From Proteiniphilum sp. UBA5384 (GTDB lineage: Bacteria; Bacteroidota; Bacteroidia; Bacteroidales; Dysgonomonadaceae): a DNA stretch of 29,630 nt. Below are positions 8,049 through 18,090 of this stretch, one piece after another. Below the pieces are notes generated by a model. The model was given only the letters and a program-made list of their open reading frames with translations. It had not been told where the DNA came from and searched no databases. How positions within the stretch are numbered: the first letter of the stretch is position 1; each line of letters begins with the position of its first letter. The stretch spans positions 1 through 29,630 of the forward strand of contig NZ_DHOS01000068.1 in NCBI RefSeq assembly GCF_002410825.1, read 5' to 3'. The translations under genes were made by a program, and so were the position numbers.

Positions 8049-10037
8049 TTATCTTTCTGTTGAAAAAGTTGTCTTTCTCAGGATTGTGGATCCGATAGGG
8101 ACCAATTTCTCCTGTACCCTCTGCCCGTTATATAGGAAAGTAGCTGTTATGGTACCGTACGGCGTATCATAAGGAAAATCCAGGGAAGAGCCTGGGTTCT
8201 TCCAATAAGCAAACATTGTAGTGTCACTTAATACATTGATATTGGAACCCACTGGTAATTTGTATCCCTGGAACCGATTAACCTCTTTGTTGTCAAACGG
8301 GATTATATTATAGTTCGCAAAGCCGGGATTATCCCAGATTTTTGTAGCTATCCTGTTTTCGTTGATTTTGAGTGCGTAGAGTAATGCTCCTCGTTTTACG
8401 TAAAGTTCATTGTTGTAGCTTACTTTCACGTCAACACTGGGTGTGAAAAAAATTTTAACCTCGTCTCCTTTACTCCATTGTTTTGTTAGCCGGATAAAAT
8501 CATCTTCAAAGAGAATCCTAGCTCCTTCGGCCATCACCTTGGTGGTTTTTGACCAGGATGGATTTCTCAGTAAAATATCAAAAGTTACTGTGTCGTCAGG
8601 ATTGACAACCATCGTTATTTCGTTCTCAAAAGGGTACATCGTTAGCTGCTCAATTTTAATAGGCACACCCGTGATCTTCGTATTCAAGTTGGAGGGACCG
8701 TAAAATGCGGCGACCAAGCTTTTCCCGTTATCACCCTTCATCCACATATTGGACACATAATAAGGCATTAGTCTTCCTATATTGTAGACACAACAGGCTA
8801 TCCGGTGACATGCGGCATACTGGTACCGAAAAGTAGAATTATCAGGTGTCCCTGACGCCTCTATTTGATTGTCCTTTGAACAATAAGCATTTGCTTTGCC
8901 ATCAGAAAAGCGGGCTGCCTGCCCGGCATTGAAAACTACATTTTCAGCTTGTTCAGCCAGTGAAATATCGCCGAATTTTTGAAAAGCCGACTCCAGGCTG
9001 TTCGCGGTTTCGACAATTGAGCAATATTCATATCTTAGCTCTGCTGAGCCGTATTTTCCCCCGACACTTTCCAATATTCTGTCATCCGTGACCAACCCTC
9101 CAGAGGGAGAGAGCGCCTGAACTAATTTTTCCAGACTATTTTGGGCAGCCTTCCTATATTTCGGATCTGAACTTAGTGTGGATAGCCAGTAAATTACCCT
9201 CGCATGTTCAGCAACATGAGGCGCATGATGAAGATAAGGTAGATTAATATTAAGCAGATTATCCAGCTGGCTGTCCGTATTCTTCAGGTTTATTGAATTG
9301 CTGTAATCGTCGAAGAGGCGAAAAGCAAAATTAACATATTTCTGATCACCAGTCAATAAGTAAAGCCTTTCAAGCACATCAATGTACATTAGCCCATGCG
9401 CACGTGCCCCCCCCTCAATCGTGCTTTCACCAACAAAATAACGGTTTGACTTTTCTCCGAACAATGATATCATCTGATTAACCGACTTTTCTACTGCTTC
9501 CAAATATTTTTTTTCTTGACTGTACTCGTAAAAAGCCAACATCGACCGCAAAAAGCAACATTGTCCCCATAGTTCTCCTTCTTTTTGTGACAATGTTTGA
9601 AAATTATTCGGATTTTCCTTGCCCATGTATCCCGAAGAATCCTGATTTTCAAGTAGGAATTTTACAATTCCTCTTGCTTTCTCCAGCCAGGGGCCATAGT
9701 CGGATAAAAATGAATTGCGAATAACCGCATCCATGAAGTTTCCTTCAAATTCCCCATATCCTCCTGTGGCAGGCTGGGTAATTGGCTCCCCCAGCTTTCG
9801 CATCTGCTCAAGGTGTGAACTGTTTCCTGTCGAAATATCCCGTATCATCTGCTGTTTGATCCAACCTCCGGGCTTAATTTCGGATAGCGATAACGGAGTG
9901 AATGAAACATTTCTCAGGCTTGTCGCCTCACAGCAGTTTGTATTTACTGATCGAAGATGACTCCCTGTATTTGCATATTGAGCTACAGGTACCCAGCAAA
10001 TCATAACCAATAACAATATTCTGCATATCTTTTTCAT
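8049..10037 (-). CDS. DUF1680 / GH127-type beta-L-arabinofuranosidase-like enzyme (Sec-exported)
   Basis: Member of the DUF1680 superfamily (GH127, GH146 and relatives), whose characterised enzymes release beta-L-arabinofuranose using a zinc-bound cysteine nucleophile. In HypBA1, zinc is held by Glu338, Cys340, Cys417 and Cys418. Here the matching pattern is E337-Y-C339 in RYEYCSIVE and C415-C416 in HRIACCVYN, with nearly identical spacing, so the metal site appears intact. The (alpha/alpha)6 core covers about residues 45-440, including GGYGEFEGNFMDA and ELWGQCCFLRSML; beta-sandwich domains follow to the end. A signal peptide (MKKICRILLLVMICWVPVAQYA) indicates Sec export. It lies 50 bp after its paralogue and 49 bp before the GH5 gene. 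Because the superfamily has several specificities, the sugar is not certain. Confidence 0.88.
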   Translation of the reverse strand: MKKICRILLLVMICWVPVAQYANTGSHLRSVNTNCCEATSLRNVSFTPLSLSEIKPGGWIKQQMIRDISTGNSSHLEQMRKLGEPITQPATGGYGEFEGNFMDAVIRNSFLSDYGPWLEKARGIVKFLLENQDSSGYMGKENPNNFQTLSQKEGELWGQCCFLRSMLAFYEYSQEKKYLEAVEKSVNQMISLFGEKSNRYFVGESTIEGGARAHGLMYIDVLERLYLLTGDQKYVNFAFRLFDDYSNSINLKNTDSQLDNLLNINLPYLHHAPHVAEHARVIYWLSTLSSDPKYRKAAQNSLEKLVQALSPSGGLVTDDRILESVGGKYGSAELRYEYCSIVETANSLESAFQKFGDISLAEQAENVVFNAGQAARFSDGKANAYCSKDNQIEASGTPDNSTFRYQYAACHRIACCVYNIGRLMPYYVSNMWMKGDNGKSLVAAFYGPSNLNTKITGVPIKIEQLTMYPFENEITMVVNPDDTVTFDILLRNPSWSKTTKVMAEGARILFEDDFIRLTKQWSKGDEVKIFFTPSVDVKVSYNNELYVKRGALLYALKINENRIATKIWDNPGFANYNIIPFDNKEVNRFQGYKLPVGSNINVLSDTTMFAYWKNPGSSLDFPYDTPYGTITATFLYNGQRVQEKLVPIGSTILRKTTFSTER

Positions 10038-10087
10038 ACAAGCCTATTTTCATATTTGTATATATAAAAGAGTGCCATCATCTCTTT

Positions 10088-12214
10088 TTAGAACAAACGC
10101 ATTGGATCGGAATCAGCGCTTACTTTTGCCTGTTTTACATCCGGGTCTGCTGATGTGCTTTCATGAAAGGGAAAAGTGGTACGGCGAAGCGGTGAACTTC
10201 CGATCGGTACTAGTTTCACATTTATTCGGTTGCCACTTCGGTCGTATAAGTTTCCCTCCAGCGCAACAGGTGGCTTTGTCCAGGGATACTTCGAATCGCC
10301 GTCAGTTCGTACAAGTTTGAACATGGAGTCTGTACCTGCAAGATAACTCCATCCGTCAGACGGCCCGGATGGTGCCACAAGGTACTCGTAGAATCCCGAT
10401 TTGATGTCAGAGGTGGCATTGATCTCTGTAATTATTTGCTTTTTATGTGGGAAAGGAAGCGAGAAAACAAGTGGCCCCCATTGCCAGTAAACTTCTTTTC
10501 CATCTGCTTGAATTTTTCGCATGACCTGGAAATCAAAGTCAACCCGGATCGTGCTTCCTTTCTGCCATTTCTTGTAAATACGTATCAGATTCTGTTCACG
10601 AGCTATTTCTGAGTCTTTTCCTGCATCGACTTTCAGTTCTCCACAACCGGAAGGAATACGGAGCGCAATTTCAAAGGTAACCGGCTTGACGGGATTGACC
10701 TTAAATTCGATTTTGTCGCAAAAAGGATAATTTGTCACTTCCTCTATGGTAATCGCTGTTTCCTTTACTTTCGTTGTTAGTAGGGATGGTCCATAGCTGT
10801 TGACGAGTATAGCCGGACGGTCATTTGAGCGATACCACATTCCTTCCACATAATATGGCATAACACGTGGTACATTCAGTACACAGCAGGCTGCAGCTTC
10901 ATGGCAGGCAGAGAAAAGCTCGCGCCCTCCGTGAATTTTCACATCAGCCGCTTGACGACGGTTATCGCGCGCGAGATACGTTACGGCTTGGTCAACGGGA
11001 TGAAATCTTGCTCCCTGTACCACATTGTATATACATTTTTCTTTCCATTCTCCGATTTCAGTATTCGGCTCATAGGCAAAGAGTCGATTTAACGATATCA
11101 ACGACTCAGTATGGGCACAATTTTCACTTGGAGTGTGACCTCCTCCTTGTGAACCAGCAATTGCTTCCAGATAACCGAGTGCTATTCCTCCTGCGGGATT
11201 AGTGTGATGTATGATTTTAGGTATTACATTCTTCGCTGCTTTTTCGTACTGCGGATTACCTGAAAAGAAATATGCTATACGTGGCATATGAATAGCTTCC
11301 CCAACGTGCGCACCATGGTTAAACCAAGGTCGTAGCGAATCTATCATATTGCTGGATGTTAGATCATTAAAATCTTTTGGGGCATTTTGAGAATAGTCAG
11401 TGTATAGCCAAATAGCAGCATCCGCAAAATATTGATCATTTGTCAGACGCCAAAGCCATTCGAGCGTATCCATATATCCCACTCCGTGGGTTACACCGCC
11501 ATCTGGATTAGGTCTACCGAAATAGGTGTCTTTTCGATAGTGTTCAATGGTTTCTCGTACAGTGGTATCGATTGCTTCCAAGATGCGCCTGTCGCCTTTA
11601 TACTCATACCATGCAAGTAGAGCCTGAAAAACTCGGCTCTGGGTCCAGAGCTCACCGTCAAATCCTTTATCAGGAAATCTTGTTTCTGTATCATATATCC
11701 CAATGTAACCAGTCTCTTTAAATTTCTCAAGGATCTTTTCAACCCAAACATCTACTATCTCAATATACTTCTGATCATCCAAGAGAATCGCCGAGCGGAC
11801 TATACTATCCATCCAGTAGCCTTCGTGTTCACCTGCCCACCAATCTTTTTCCTTGCGTCCACGCGCTCCCGAAACCCATGTTCCCGCTTTTCGCTGTTGT
11901 TTGGCGAAAAGATTTTGGGTCACATTAGACGTGATATTGCCGAAATGACCTTTCAGACCGTCGTGAAGATCGACGTACATCTGATTAAAAATCCAACCTC
12001 GAGGTTTTATAGAACCCACAGGAAGTAGACTATAAGGCGAAATCATTACTTGTCGCTTGTAGCTACTATCATTTGTATTTTTTGCAATACTCCGCAAGTT
12101 TTTTTTCATTTCTCCACTTTTTAGCTTATTATACCTTGTGGCCAAAATGCCTGCTACGACTGTGGTAAGAAATTTTCGGCGATTGATATTATATTTCATT
12201 TGTTTGGTCTCCAA
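10088..12214 (-). CDS. DUF1680 / GH127-type enzyme with Tat-like signal
   Basis: Second DUF1680-superfamily glycosidase, clearly divergent from its neighbour. The zinc/nucleophile pattern is present as E364-N-C366 in TPSENCAHTE and C443-C444 in AAACCVLNVPR, spaced as in HypBA1. The catalytic (alpha/alpha)6 region runs from about residue 60 to 455 and beta domains follow. The N-terminus has INRRKFLTTVVAG, a twin-arginine-like motif (R12-R13) before a short, weak hydrophobic stretch, so export may be by Tat rather than Sec. The start could be codon 1 (METKQ) or codon 7 (MKYNINRRKF, 12194-12196); the second gives the more usual Tat spacing. A 30-residue polar tail ends the protein. It is the first enzyme gene after the surface-lipoprotein genes. 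Substrate is inferred as a beta-L-arabinofuranoside or related sugar. Confidence 0.86.
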   Translation of the reverse strand: METKQMKYNINRRKFLTTVVAGILATRYNKLKSGEMKKNLRSIAKNTNDSSYKRQVMISPYSLLPVGSIKPRGWIFNQMYVDLHDGLKGHFGNITSNVTQNLFAKQQRKAGTWVSGARGRKEKDWWAGEHEGYWMDSIVRSAILLDDQKYIEIVDVWVEKILEKFKETGYIGIYDTETRFPDKGFDGELWTQSRVFQALLAWYEYKGDRRILEAIDTTVRETIEHYRKDTYFGRPNPDGGVTHGVGYMDTLEWLWRLTNDQYFADAAIWLYTDYSQNAPKDFNDLTSSNMIDSLRPWFNHGAHVGEAIHMPRIAYFFSGNPQYEKAAKNVIPKIIHHTNPAGGIALGYLEAIAGSQGGGHTPSENCAHTESLISLNRLFAYEPNTEIGEWKEKCIYNVVQGARFHPVDQAVTYLARDNRRQAADVKIHGGRELFSACHEAAACCVLNVPRVMPYYVEGMWYRSNDRPAILVNSYGPSLLTTKVKETAITIEEVTNYPFCDKIEFKVNPVKPVTFEIALRIPSGCGELKVDAGKDSEIAREQNLIRIYKKWQKGSTIRVDFDFQVMRKIQADGKEVYWQWGPLVFSLPFPHKKQIITEINATSDIKSGFYEYLVAPSGPSDGWSYLAGTDSMFKLVRTDGDSKYPWTKPPVALEGNLYDRSGNRINVKLVPIGSSPLRRTTFPFHESTSADPDVKQAKVSADSDPMRLF

Positions 12215-12324
12215 TTCTTATGTTAAATACTTTATCTAAAATATATATCAGTTGATCATTAAAATAAATTATAAAATATTTTGCCGATTACTGTCTTCAA
12301 TACTTTAATTTGGGAATACTCGGC

Positions 12325-13416
12325 TTACTCCGAAAGGATTTGTACGGTGTAGTTCTCAAATTTCACTCCGTTATCACGAAATACTAACGTATCCAAAAAC
12401 TGATGAGTGACTTCTGGAGTGATACCAGTAACAGTAAAATTAAGTGTAATTGTCAGATGAGGTTGTGTTTTCCCAGTTTGTGGGTTGACTAACCATGATC
12501 CGTTTTGGGCGGCAAATTCAGTCTTGGATTTGTAATACTTACCACTACCTGTCACAATTTTCGTTGAACCTTCTGCTGTGGAAACGGTTACGTCACCAAT
12601 ACCATTCACATCATTAGAGAATGTCAGTTTTGAAATAAAGTCAGTACCACTTGAAGTTCCCATCTTGTTATAAAGCGCTTCTTTATATCCTGATGTTTGA
12701 ATGGTCGCCGTTTCGTTGTATTCTAGGTATTCTGCGTGAAAAACATGGGTGGTTAGTCCATTCTCTTTTTGAATACCTCGATGAAAAAACACGCCGTGCC
12801 AGGGATTAATATACTTTATCGCAAACATGGTGAAATCTTTAGGAGTTAGTAACGGTTTATAATCTGAAGCGATATGTGGGTTTGGATTAGTAACACTTTC
12901 TAAAGGAGTACCTGTAAGTATGGATACGTCGGAATTAACTATACGAAGCGGGATGACATATAGAAGTTTGTACGACTCTGGATCGTTGAAAAAAGCTTCA
13001 GTTAACTGTATTCGTGCAAGACCAGACAAACTTCCTTTGGGAATGGTAATTGTACTGCCAGGTGTGATAGAATAGTAATTTTCAGGTAGTTGTTTTAAAT
13101 AAATAGTGTTATTAAGAACATCTGTGGCTAGTACGTTGTCCAACAAGGTGGGATCAACGATAAAATCCACTTTCCTGTCTTTCTTATTTTCGTACATTCC
13201 ACCGATACTTACCCCGACGTTGAATGCATGTTCTAGGTCAATCGAGTTGTTGATCCTATCTTCTCCCAAAATGAGTGTCCTGACTGGATATTGAATTGGA
13301 AAATAAACTGCTTCTCTTTCGTAATCGGGAAACTCTATTTGTTCATTCTTGCAACTTGTTGTTAACGAGATGACTGAAATAGTAAGAATTAAACTCGAAT
13401 TTAAAATATTTTTCAT
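12325..13416 (-). CDS. DUF1735-type surface lipoprotein, likely glycan-binding
   Basis: Lipoprotein of 363 residues. The signal ends in the lipobox LTTSC with C22 as the lipidated residue, followed by KNEQIEFPDYE. The N-terminal half (about 30-170), with AVYFPIQYPVRTLILGED, NVGVSIGG and a long beta-rich stretch, resembles DUF1735 domains (BT_3987-type) found in surface glycan-binding proteins next to SusD genes. The C-terminal half (about 190-363) resembles the domain often paired with it (DUF5627-like), with HGVFFHRG and a final beta-strand-rich segment. It carries no hydrolase motif. Placed 30 bp after the second SusD gene, it probably helps capture the glycan at the cell surface. The domain names are from recognition of overall pattern and are less secure than the lipoprotein call. 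Confidence 0.78.
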   Translation of the reverse strand: MKNILNSSLILTISVISLTTSCKNEQIEFPDYEREAVYFPIQYPVRTLILGEDRINNSIDLEHAFNVGVSIGGMYENKKDRKVDFIVDPTLLDNVLATDVLNNTIYLKQLPENYYSITPGSTITIPKGSLSGLARIQLTEAFFNDPESYKLLYVIPLRIVNSDVSILTGTPLESVTNPNPHIASDYKPLLTPKDFTMFAIKYINPWHGVFFHRGIQKENGLTTHVFHAEYLEYNETATIQTSGYKEALYNKMGTSSGTDFISKLTFSNDVNGIGDVTVSTAEGSTKIVTGSGKYYKSKTEFAAQNGSWLVNPQTGKTQPHLTITLNFTVTGITPEVTHQFLDTLVFRDNGVKFENYTVQILSE

Positions 13417-13446
13417 TTTCTATTTTATTAATTTTGAAAGTAACAA

Positions 13447-15156
13447 TTAATCCCAACCTCTGTTTTGAATGATATTATATTTTAATGTTTCCGAGTATGG
13501 TATAGGACCGTATATCATGTAAGGTTCATAATTCCTCTGTTCCACATCGAATGAAGTTAAGGTCTGTAGGTCTAACCCTCTTACTGTTTCATTCATGGTT
13601 GTCAGATCACTCCAGCGCCTGAGATCCCAAAATCGAAAACCTTCAAAACAAAGCTCTATCCTTCTCTCATTCCGGATCAACGATGCCAAGTCTGTTGCAT
13701 CTAATCCATCTACATAGTTTGTGGAGGTTATACCCGCTCTGGTTCTGATCCTATTAATAATATCGCGGGCTGTAAATCCACCGATACTTCCATCAGGTCC
13801 AACAACCTGATTAGCGGCCTCTGCAAAAATAAGGAGTGCCTCTGTAAATCGTGCGTAAACATAATAATGTGGGGTAGAAACCACACCGGTCGTTGGAGGC
13901 AAAACTACATTTCCATCCAATAGTTTACGCATGTAGTAACCTGTACGAGTTGAATATATGGTTTTGCCCACAGGATCCTTATCTCCGTTTTTTAGATTTA
14001 GGATGATATTTTTGTCAGTCTTAGAATTGTTATGAAAAATATATTTATCAAGACGTGGATCACGATTTTGATAAGGATTCGCAGGATCGTAGAGTGTGGA
14101 CACAGACATAGGATTTCCGGTTTTGTCGCCAAAAGCATCGACTAAATTTTGTGACGGGGATACTAAGCCCTTTCCATTCAGGGAAGGAGGGTAATAGTCC
14201 GATTCCCAAGCATTTTTCTGTGGAACAATAGTCGAGTACCAGAAAACTTCTGAATTGTCGTCGAAATATGACAAGTTGGAAGTACGGGCCTGGAGATAAA
14301 ACTGCACATCCTTAGCGTCCATCTTGTCAAATCCATTTAGGGCAATGATCTCTGCTGCTAATTCGGCGGTCTCCTGCATGGTAATCCCACTTTCCTTAAA
14401 AGCATCGCTGGCAGCGGTCAAGGCAACCCTCGCCTTGATCAATTTAGTAGTGATTCCATTAATTCTGTTATGATAACGAGCACCCTTTGTCTCCTTTTCC
14501 TCTGAGTTAAGTCCTTCATCCGTCCAACGTAAGGGTAAAAGTTCGTTGGCTTTGTTACAATCATCAAAAATTTGTGCAACACAATCTGCATAAGTATTTC
14601 GGGGTAGCTTGGCACTTTCGGTATCTAGAGTGGATGAAGTCACAATAGGGTAACCCAAAAGCTCGCCAGTTTCACTTTTACCACCGACCTCTTGCAGAAG
14701 CAGATATCCAAGATACGCACGGAGTCCATATGCTTCACCCTTCAACCTGTCCCGGAACAGATTTTTTTTTATCTCTGAACTGGACCATTTGACCTGATCC
14801 ACATTTTCAAGAAATATATTAACCTGGATTAAGGCACTGTACCAGGTTGTATAGTTACTTAAAGGATTGTTTCGGGAAGACCAGCCGCCAGTAGCTACGT
14901 TGATTATGGTATGCGTAAGATTGTTAGTTACTGCATCATCAGCGCCAAACTCACTGGGCATAAGGTAGTTTGTCGGCAAAATATCATATGCCTTCAATAG
15001 AACTCCTTCGGCCATTTCGGGGTTATTCCAAACAATTTGAGCATCGTATTTTCCGGTTACTTCATATGGTTCTAAAAAATCACTGCACCCCGTCAGTAGT
15101 AACAATATCGTTAGAAATAAGAACCCAATATAATAATTTATTTTAAATATTTCCAT
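13447..15156 (-). CDS. SusD/RagB-like starch-binding-type lipoprotein (second pair)
   Basis: Outer-surface lipoprotein that partners the SusC-like transporter encoded immediately upstream (18-bp gap), capping the barrel and binding glycan. The signal ends in LLTGC with C24 lipidated, followed by SDFLEP, a typical SusD start. Tetratricopeptide-like helices are suggested by YGLRAYLGYLLLQEVGG and the ALLIFAEAANQ region, and the C-terminal signature RNERRIELCFEGFRFWDLRRW is characteristic of SusD/RagB. The protein ends GPIPYSETLKYNIIQNRGWD, the usual family terminus, so the 569-residue gene appears complete. It differs clearly from the SusD of the first pair, so the two pairs probably bind different parts or sizes of the substrate. 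Confidence 0.94.
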   Translation of the reverse strand: MEIFKINYYIGFLFLTILLLLTGCSDFLEPYEVTGKYDAQIVWNNPEMAEGVLLKAYDILPTNYLMPSEFGADDAVTNNLTHTIINVATGGWSSRNNPLSNYTTWYSALIQVNIFLENVDQVKWSSSEIKKNLFRDRLKGEAYGLRAYLGYLLLQEVGGKSETGELLGYPIVTSSTLDTESAKLPRNTYADCVAQIFDDCNKANELLPLRWTDEGLNSEEKETKGARYHNRINGITTKLIKARVALTAASDAFKESGITMQETAELAAEIIALNGFDKMDAKDVQFYLQARTSNLSYFDDNSEVFWYSTIVPQKNAWESDYYPPSLNGKGLVSPSQNLVDAFGDKTGNPMSVSTLYDPANPYQNRDPRLDKYIFHNNSKTDKNIILNLKNGDKDPVGKTIYSTRTGYYMRKLLDGNVVLPPTTGVVSTPHYYVYARFTEALLIFAEAANQVVGPDGSIGGFTARDIINRIRTRAGITSTNYVDGLDATDLASLIRNERRIELCFEGFRFWDLRRWSDLTTMNETVRGLDLQTLTSFDVEQRNYEPYMIYGPIPYSETLKYNIIQNRGWD

Positions 15157-15174
15157 ATTTTTAATTGTTTACTT

Positions 15175-18054
15175 TTAAAATGTGACTATTGCACCTATCG
15201 AAAAGATTCTACTTTGAGGGGCGCTGCCAAAATTAAGTTCCAATACCTCACGATCTTTTGCTAACATTAAAATGTTTGTACCCCTACAATATAACTTCAT
15301 ACGAAAAGCATCCGGATTATCTTTGAACAATAGCTGATATGACAACTGGGTCGACTCTATACCGAACTGGGCGCGTTCATATAGCCAAAAGGTAGAGTTT
15401 CTATAGTTATTGGAACTACTACCCAGTGATAGTCTCGGATAGACTGAATATGCATCCGGGTTTTCAGGGCTATACGAATGGAGGGCTTCAATCGAATATT
15501 TGGCTTCATTCCCTTTAAACCAATAGTATTCGGAATTTTTGTAATCCTGTCCTCCCCAGCTCATTATCGGTAATAAAAATAACTCCCACTGTTTATATAT
15601 TAAACCGATGTTGAAGGACAAAAAGTTGTTATTGGAATTTCGTCCAATGATGGTCTGGTCATCATCATTGATAACGCCATCTTTATTATAATCCAAATAT
15701 TTAATATCGCCCGGTTTCACATCTCCCCATGTCGGTGTGGGGATATCGTCATTCAAGGTACCATCGGTTGCGAAATCAGTATCAAGAAATAAGCGCTCTG
15801 CTATTAAGCCCCACATCGCTCTTGCATCCTTGTTTACTTTTGAGAGATGTTTATTTTCAGGTTCGACATACTGAGTTTCAGCAATTTTTTTTATTTTTGC
15901 TACGCTCAATGTATAATATGCTCCCAGGCCCAGATGAAAGTCGCCCAATTTCTTATTTAATTTCAACCCTATATTGAGAGTCTGATAATTGGTGGCATTA
16001 TAATTAGAAAATGGAATTATTGCGCCTAAGGTGTTGGGTTTTATTGCGCCCATATTAGTGACATTATCAAACGAATAACTATTGGTAAATGTGATGTTAA
16101 ATTTCAATTGATTATTGAACGTACTCATATCCATTCCGACCGATAGTTCATTGCGTCGTTCCCAGTCAATATGATTGTCTATATTCTCTAACTTAATAGA
16201 TCTGTTACTTATCAATCCGTTATTATAAGTAAATATATAGGAATTTGCAAAGATATCTTCGTTAAGGAAATAGCCTAAATAAGGCCCATTTGTAAATGGG
16301 TCTGACACAAACTGACCGTAACTAGCTCTTAATTTCAAATAATTGATCAGGCTATTCCCATTCAGAAAATCTTCCTCGCTGATGATCCATGCTGCTCCTG
16401 TTGACTTGGAGAATCCATAACGTTTGGAAGGTTTTACCTTCATACTGCTTTGCCCGAGTAAAGCGCCCTCTATGATATACTTATCGGACAACATGTAGGA
16501 CGCTTGTCCTCCAAAGGCCAATTTACGGGGAGCCTGAACCAGATCGTTTTCATTGTAATAACTTCCGTAGCCCAAGCCCACAGCAGATATCCGGTGTTCA
16601 TCAAAAGTACGATCATAGTTAAGTGTATAGTTCCATTTGACACTCTGATTAACCACTCCTGCGTTATTATTTATAGTTTGTTTAGTCGTGACTTTATCGA
16701 CTCCAATCTGGGTAACCGGAAAATTATTATCCACATTGACAGAACCGGGCTCATAAACCGAGTACGTGTTGTTGATCATCTGCTGAAAAACATTGTAAAA
16801 ATCGAAACTAACCGCTCCATGTGCACTTAAGCCCGTCGTGATCCGTTTTAAATCTACGTGATACCCTATTAGCGATTGTACATAACGCTGCATAAGCGAT
16901 TGGGATCCATTTCTCAAGAGATCGCCATGCATCGTGTTTTGGTAGATTGAAGTGCCTCCTAATAAAAAAGCTTCGTTCACAGTTGAATAATTAGGTAACG
17001 TCTCGAGGTTGGAAATACGTGATATGGGGATAAGTTCTGGAAAAGCGTTGGGTAAAAGTGAATTTGCTTTTGTCCAATAATTACCGATCCTTGGCCCCTT
17101 AGAAATATTATAGGAAGCAAGCACTTGACTGTTCATTTTCAGCCAGTTGTTTATCGTGAAATCTACTCGTCCCCTTACTCTCAGTTTATTATTTACCGTA
17201 TTCTGGATTTGATTCCATCCGGGTGTATTAGTCCAATCCAGGCTTAGCATATATTGGGTTTTATCGTTACCTCCGGAAACCGTTCCATATACATTGGTAT
17301 AGTTAGTCAGGTTCTTGACATATTTAGAACTGTAATAGTCATTGTCAGGATAGAGTACCGGGTCAATGCCATCACGTGTATTTTGAATCAGCTCCTGTGA
17401 ATAAAAATCTACATTTGCCCCGTCGTTACGGTTAGCCATGTTATATGTTTCCATATAAGAGGCGGCATCCAGGAATTTCGGATAGGATATGGCTTGTTTT
17501 ACTCCATGTTCTGCAAATAATTGCAACTTTTTTTCATTTGCTTTCCCTTTCTTAGTTGTGATCATGATTACCGGTACGTCTGCTTCCATTCCGTATAACA
17601 GACGGGAAATGGCATCTTTCAATACAACAATCTGATCTACATCCTGAAGGGTGAGATTTTCAGATCCCATTGGTATGCCGTCGATAACTATCAATGCATT
17701 TCCAAGACCGTTGATATTTAATCCCCCCAGCGATCCCGCAACTTTCCCTACTATCGCACTATTCAGCATCGTACGGCTGTCACGGTTATACTCCTTTGAT
17801 CCGTCAATAAAATCCACATCGCCTACAACACGATATTTTTCTTTGGCTAGGTAAGGTAAATTCACCATGACGTCCTCAGCTGTGTCTGCATCCAAATATA
17901 ACTTAGTCACTCCTTTCGTAGACTGTCCTGTGTGGTCCACTTCAATACCCTGCACAGACACCGGTTCAGTTTTTTCTGAATTCTGTGCCATCAAACAAGT
18001 AGAAATGCCTAAGATAAATAAAGCCGACAATATTATTTTAAAATTTAATTTCAT
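15175..18054 (-). CDS. Short SusC-like TonB-dependent transporter lacking N-terminal extension
   Basis: Outer-membrane glycan importer of the SusC/RagA type, 959 residues, against about 1000-1150 for canonical members. A signal peptide (MKLNFKIILSALFILGISTCLMAQ) leads directly into a short divergent segment (about 25-75). The carboxypeptidase-regulatory-like domain and a recognisable TonB box (E-x-V-V-V-G-Y-G-T) are absent. The plug is still visible as AIVGKVAGSLGGLNINGLG, ALIVIDGIPMG and VDQIVVLKDAISRLLYGMEA (about 100-160), followed by the barrel and a terminal phenylalanine. A calcium-loop-like DYNKDGVINDDD lies near the C-terminal third, as often in SusC proteins. It is followed 18 bp later by its SusD partner. 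How it would contact TonB is unclear; the stretch YRVVGDVDF could be a degenerate box. This domain-poor variant is real rather than truncated, because signal peptide and C-terminus are both intact. Confidence 0.9.
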   Translation of the reverse strand: MKLNFKIILSALFILGISTCLMAQNSEKTEPVSVQGIEVDHTGQSTKGVTKLYLDADTAEDVMVNLPYLAKEKYRVVGDVDFIDGSKEYNRDSRTMLNSAIVGKVAGSLGGLNINGLGNALIVIDGIPMGSENLTLQDVDQIVVLKDAISRLLYGMEADVPVIMITTKKGKANEKKLQLFAEHGVKQAISYPKFLDAASYMETYNMANRNDGANVDFYSQELIQNTRDGIDPVLYPDNDYYSSKYVKNLTNYTNVYGTVSGGNDKTQYMLSLDWTNTPGWNQIQNTVNNKLRVRGRVDFTINNWLKMNSQVLASYNISKGPRIGNYWTKANSLLPNAFPELIPISRISNLETLPNYSTVNEAFLLGGTSIYQNTMHGDLLRNGSQSLMQRYVQSLIGYHVDLKRITTGLSAHGAVSFDFYNVFQQMINNTYSVYEPGSVNVDNNFPVTQIGVDKVTTKQTINNNAGVVNQSVKWNYTLNYDRTFDEHRISAVGLGYGSYYNENDLVQAPRKLAFGGQASYMLSDKYIIEGALLGQSSMKVKPSKRYGFSKSTGAAWIISEEDFLNGNSLINYLKLRASYGQFVSDPFTNGPYLGYFLNEDIFANSYIFTYNNGLISNRSIKLENIDNHIDWERRNELSVGMDMSTFNNQLKFNITFTNSYSFDNVTNMGAIKPNTLGAIIPFSNYNATNYQTLNIGLKLNKKLGDFHLGLGAYYTLSVAKIKKIAETQYVEPENKHLSKVNKDARAMWGLIAERLFLDTDFATDGTLNDDIPTPTWGDVKPGDIKYLDYNKDGVINDDDQTIIGRNSNNNFLSFNIGLIYKQWELFLLPIMSWGGQDYKNSEYYWFKGNEAKYSIEALHSYSPENPDAYSVYPRLSLGSSSNNYRNSTFWLYERAQFGIESTQLSYQLLFKDNPDAFRMKLYCRGTNILMLAKDREVLELNFGSAPQSRIFSIGAIVTF

Positions 18055-18090
18055 GTCTCATTATTTTTTTGTCATTAAGAATCTGTAGGT

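Noticed and set aside
10867..11202. Plus-strand frame of 111 codons inside the Tat-type DUF1680 gene
   Set aside because: It is antisense to a gene with intact family motifs and its product is of low-quality composition with no recognisable domain.
12215..12324. Possible internal promoter before the DUF1680 genes
   Set aside because: No TAnnTTTG box is visible on the minus strand in this gap, so I treat the genes as one operon.
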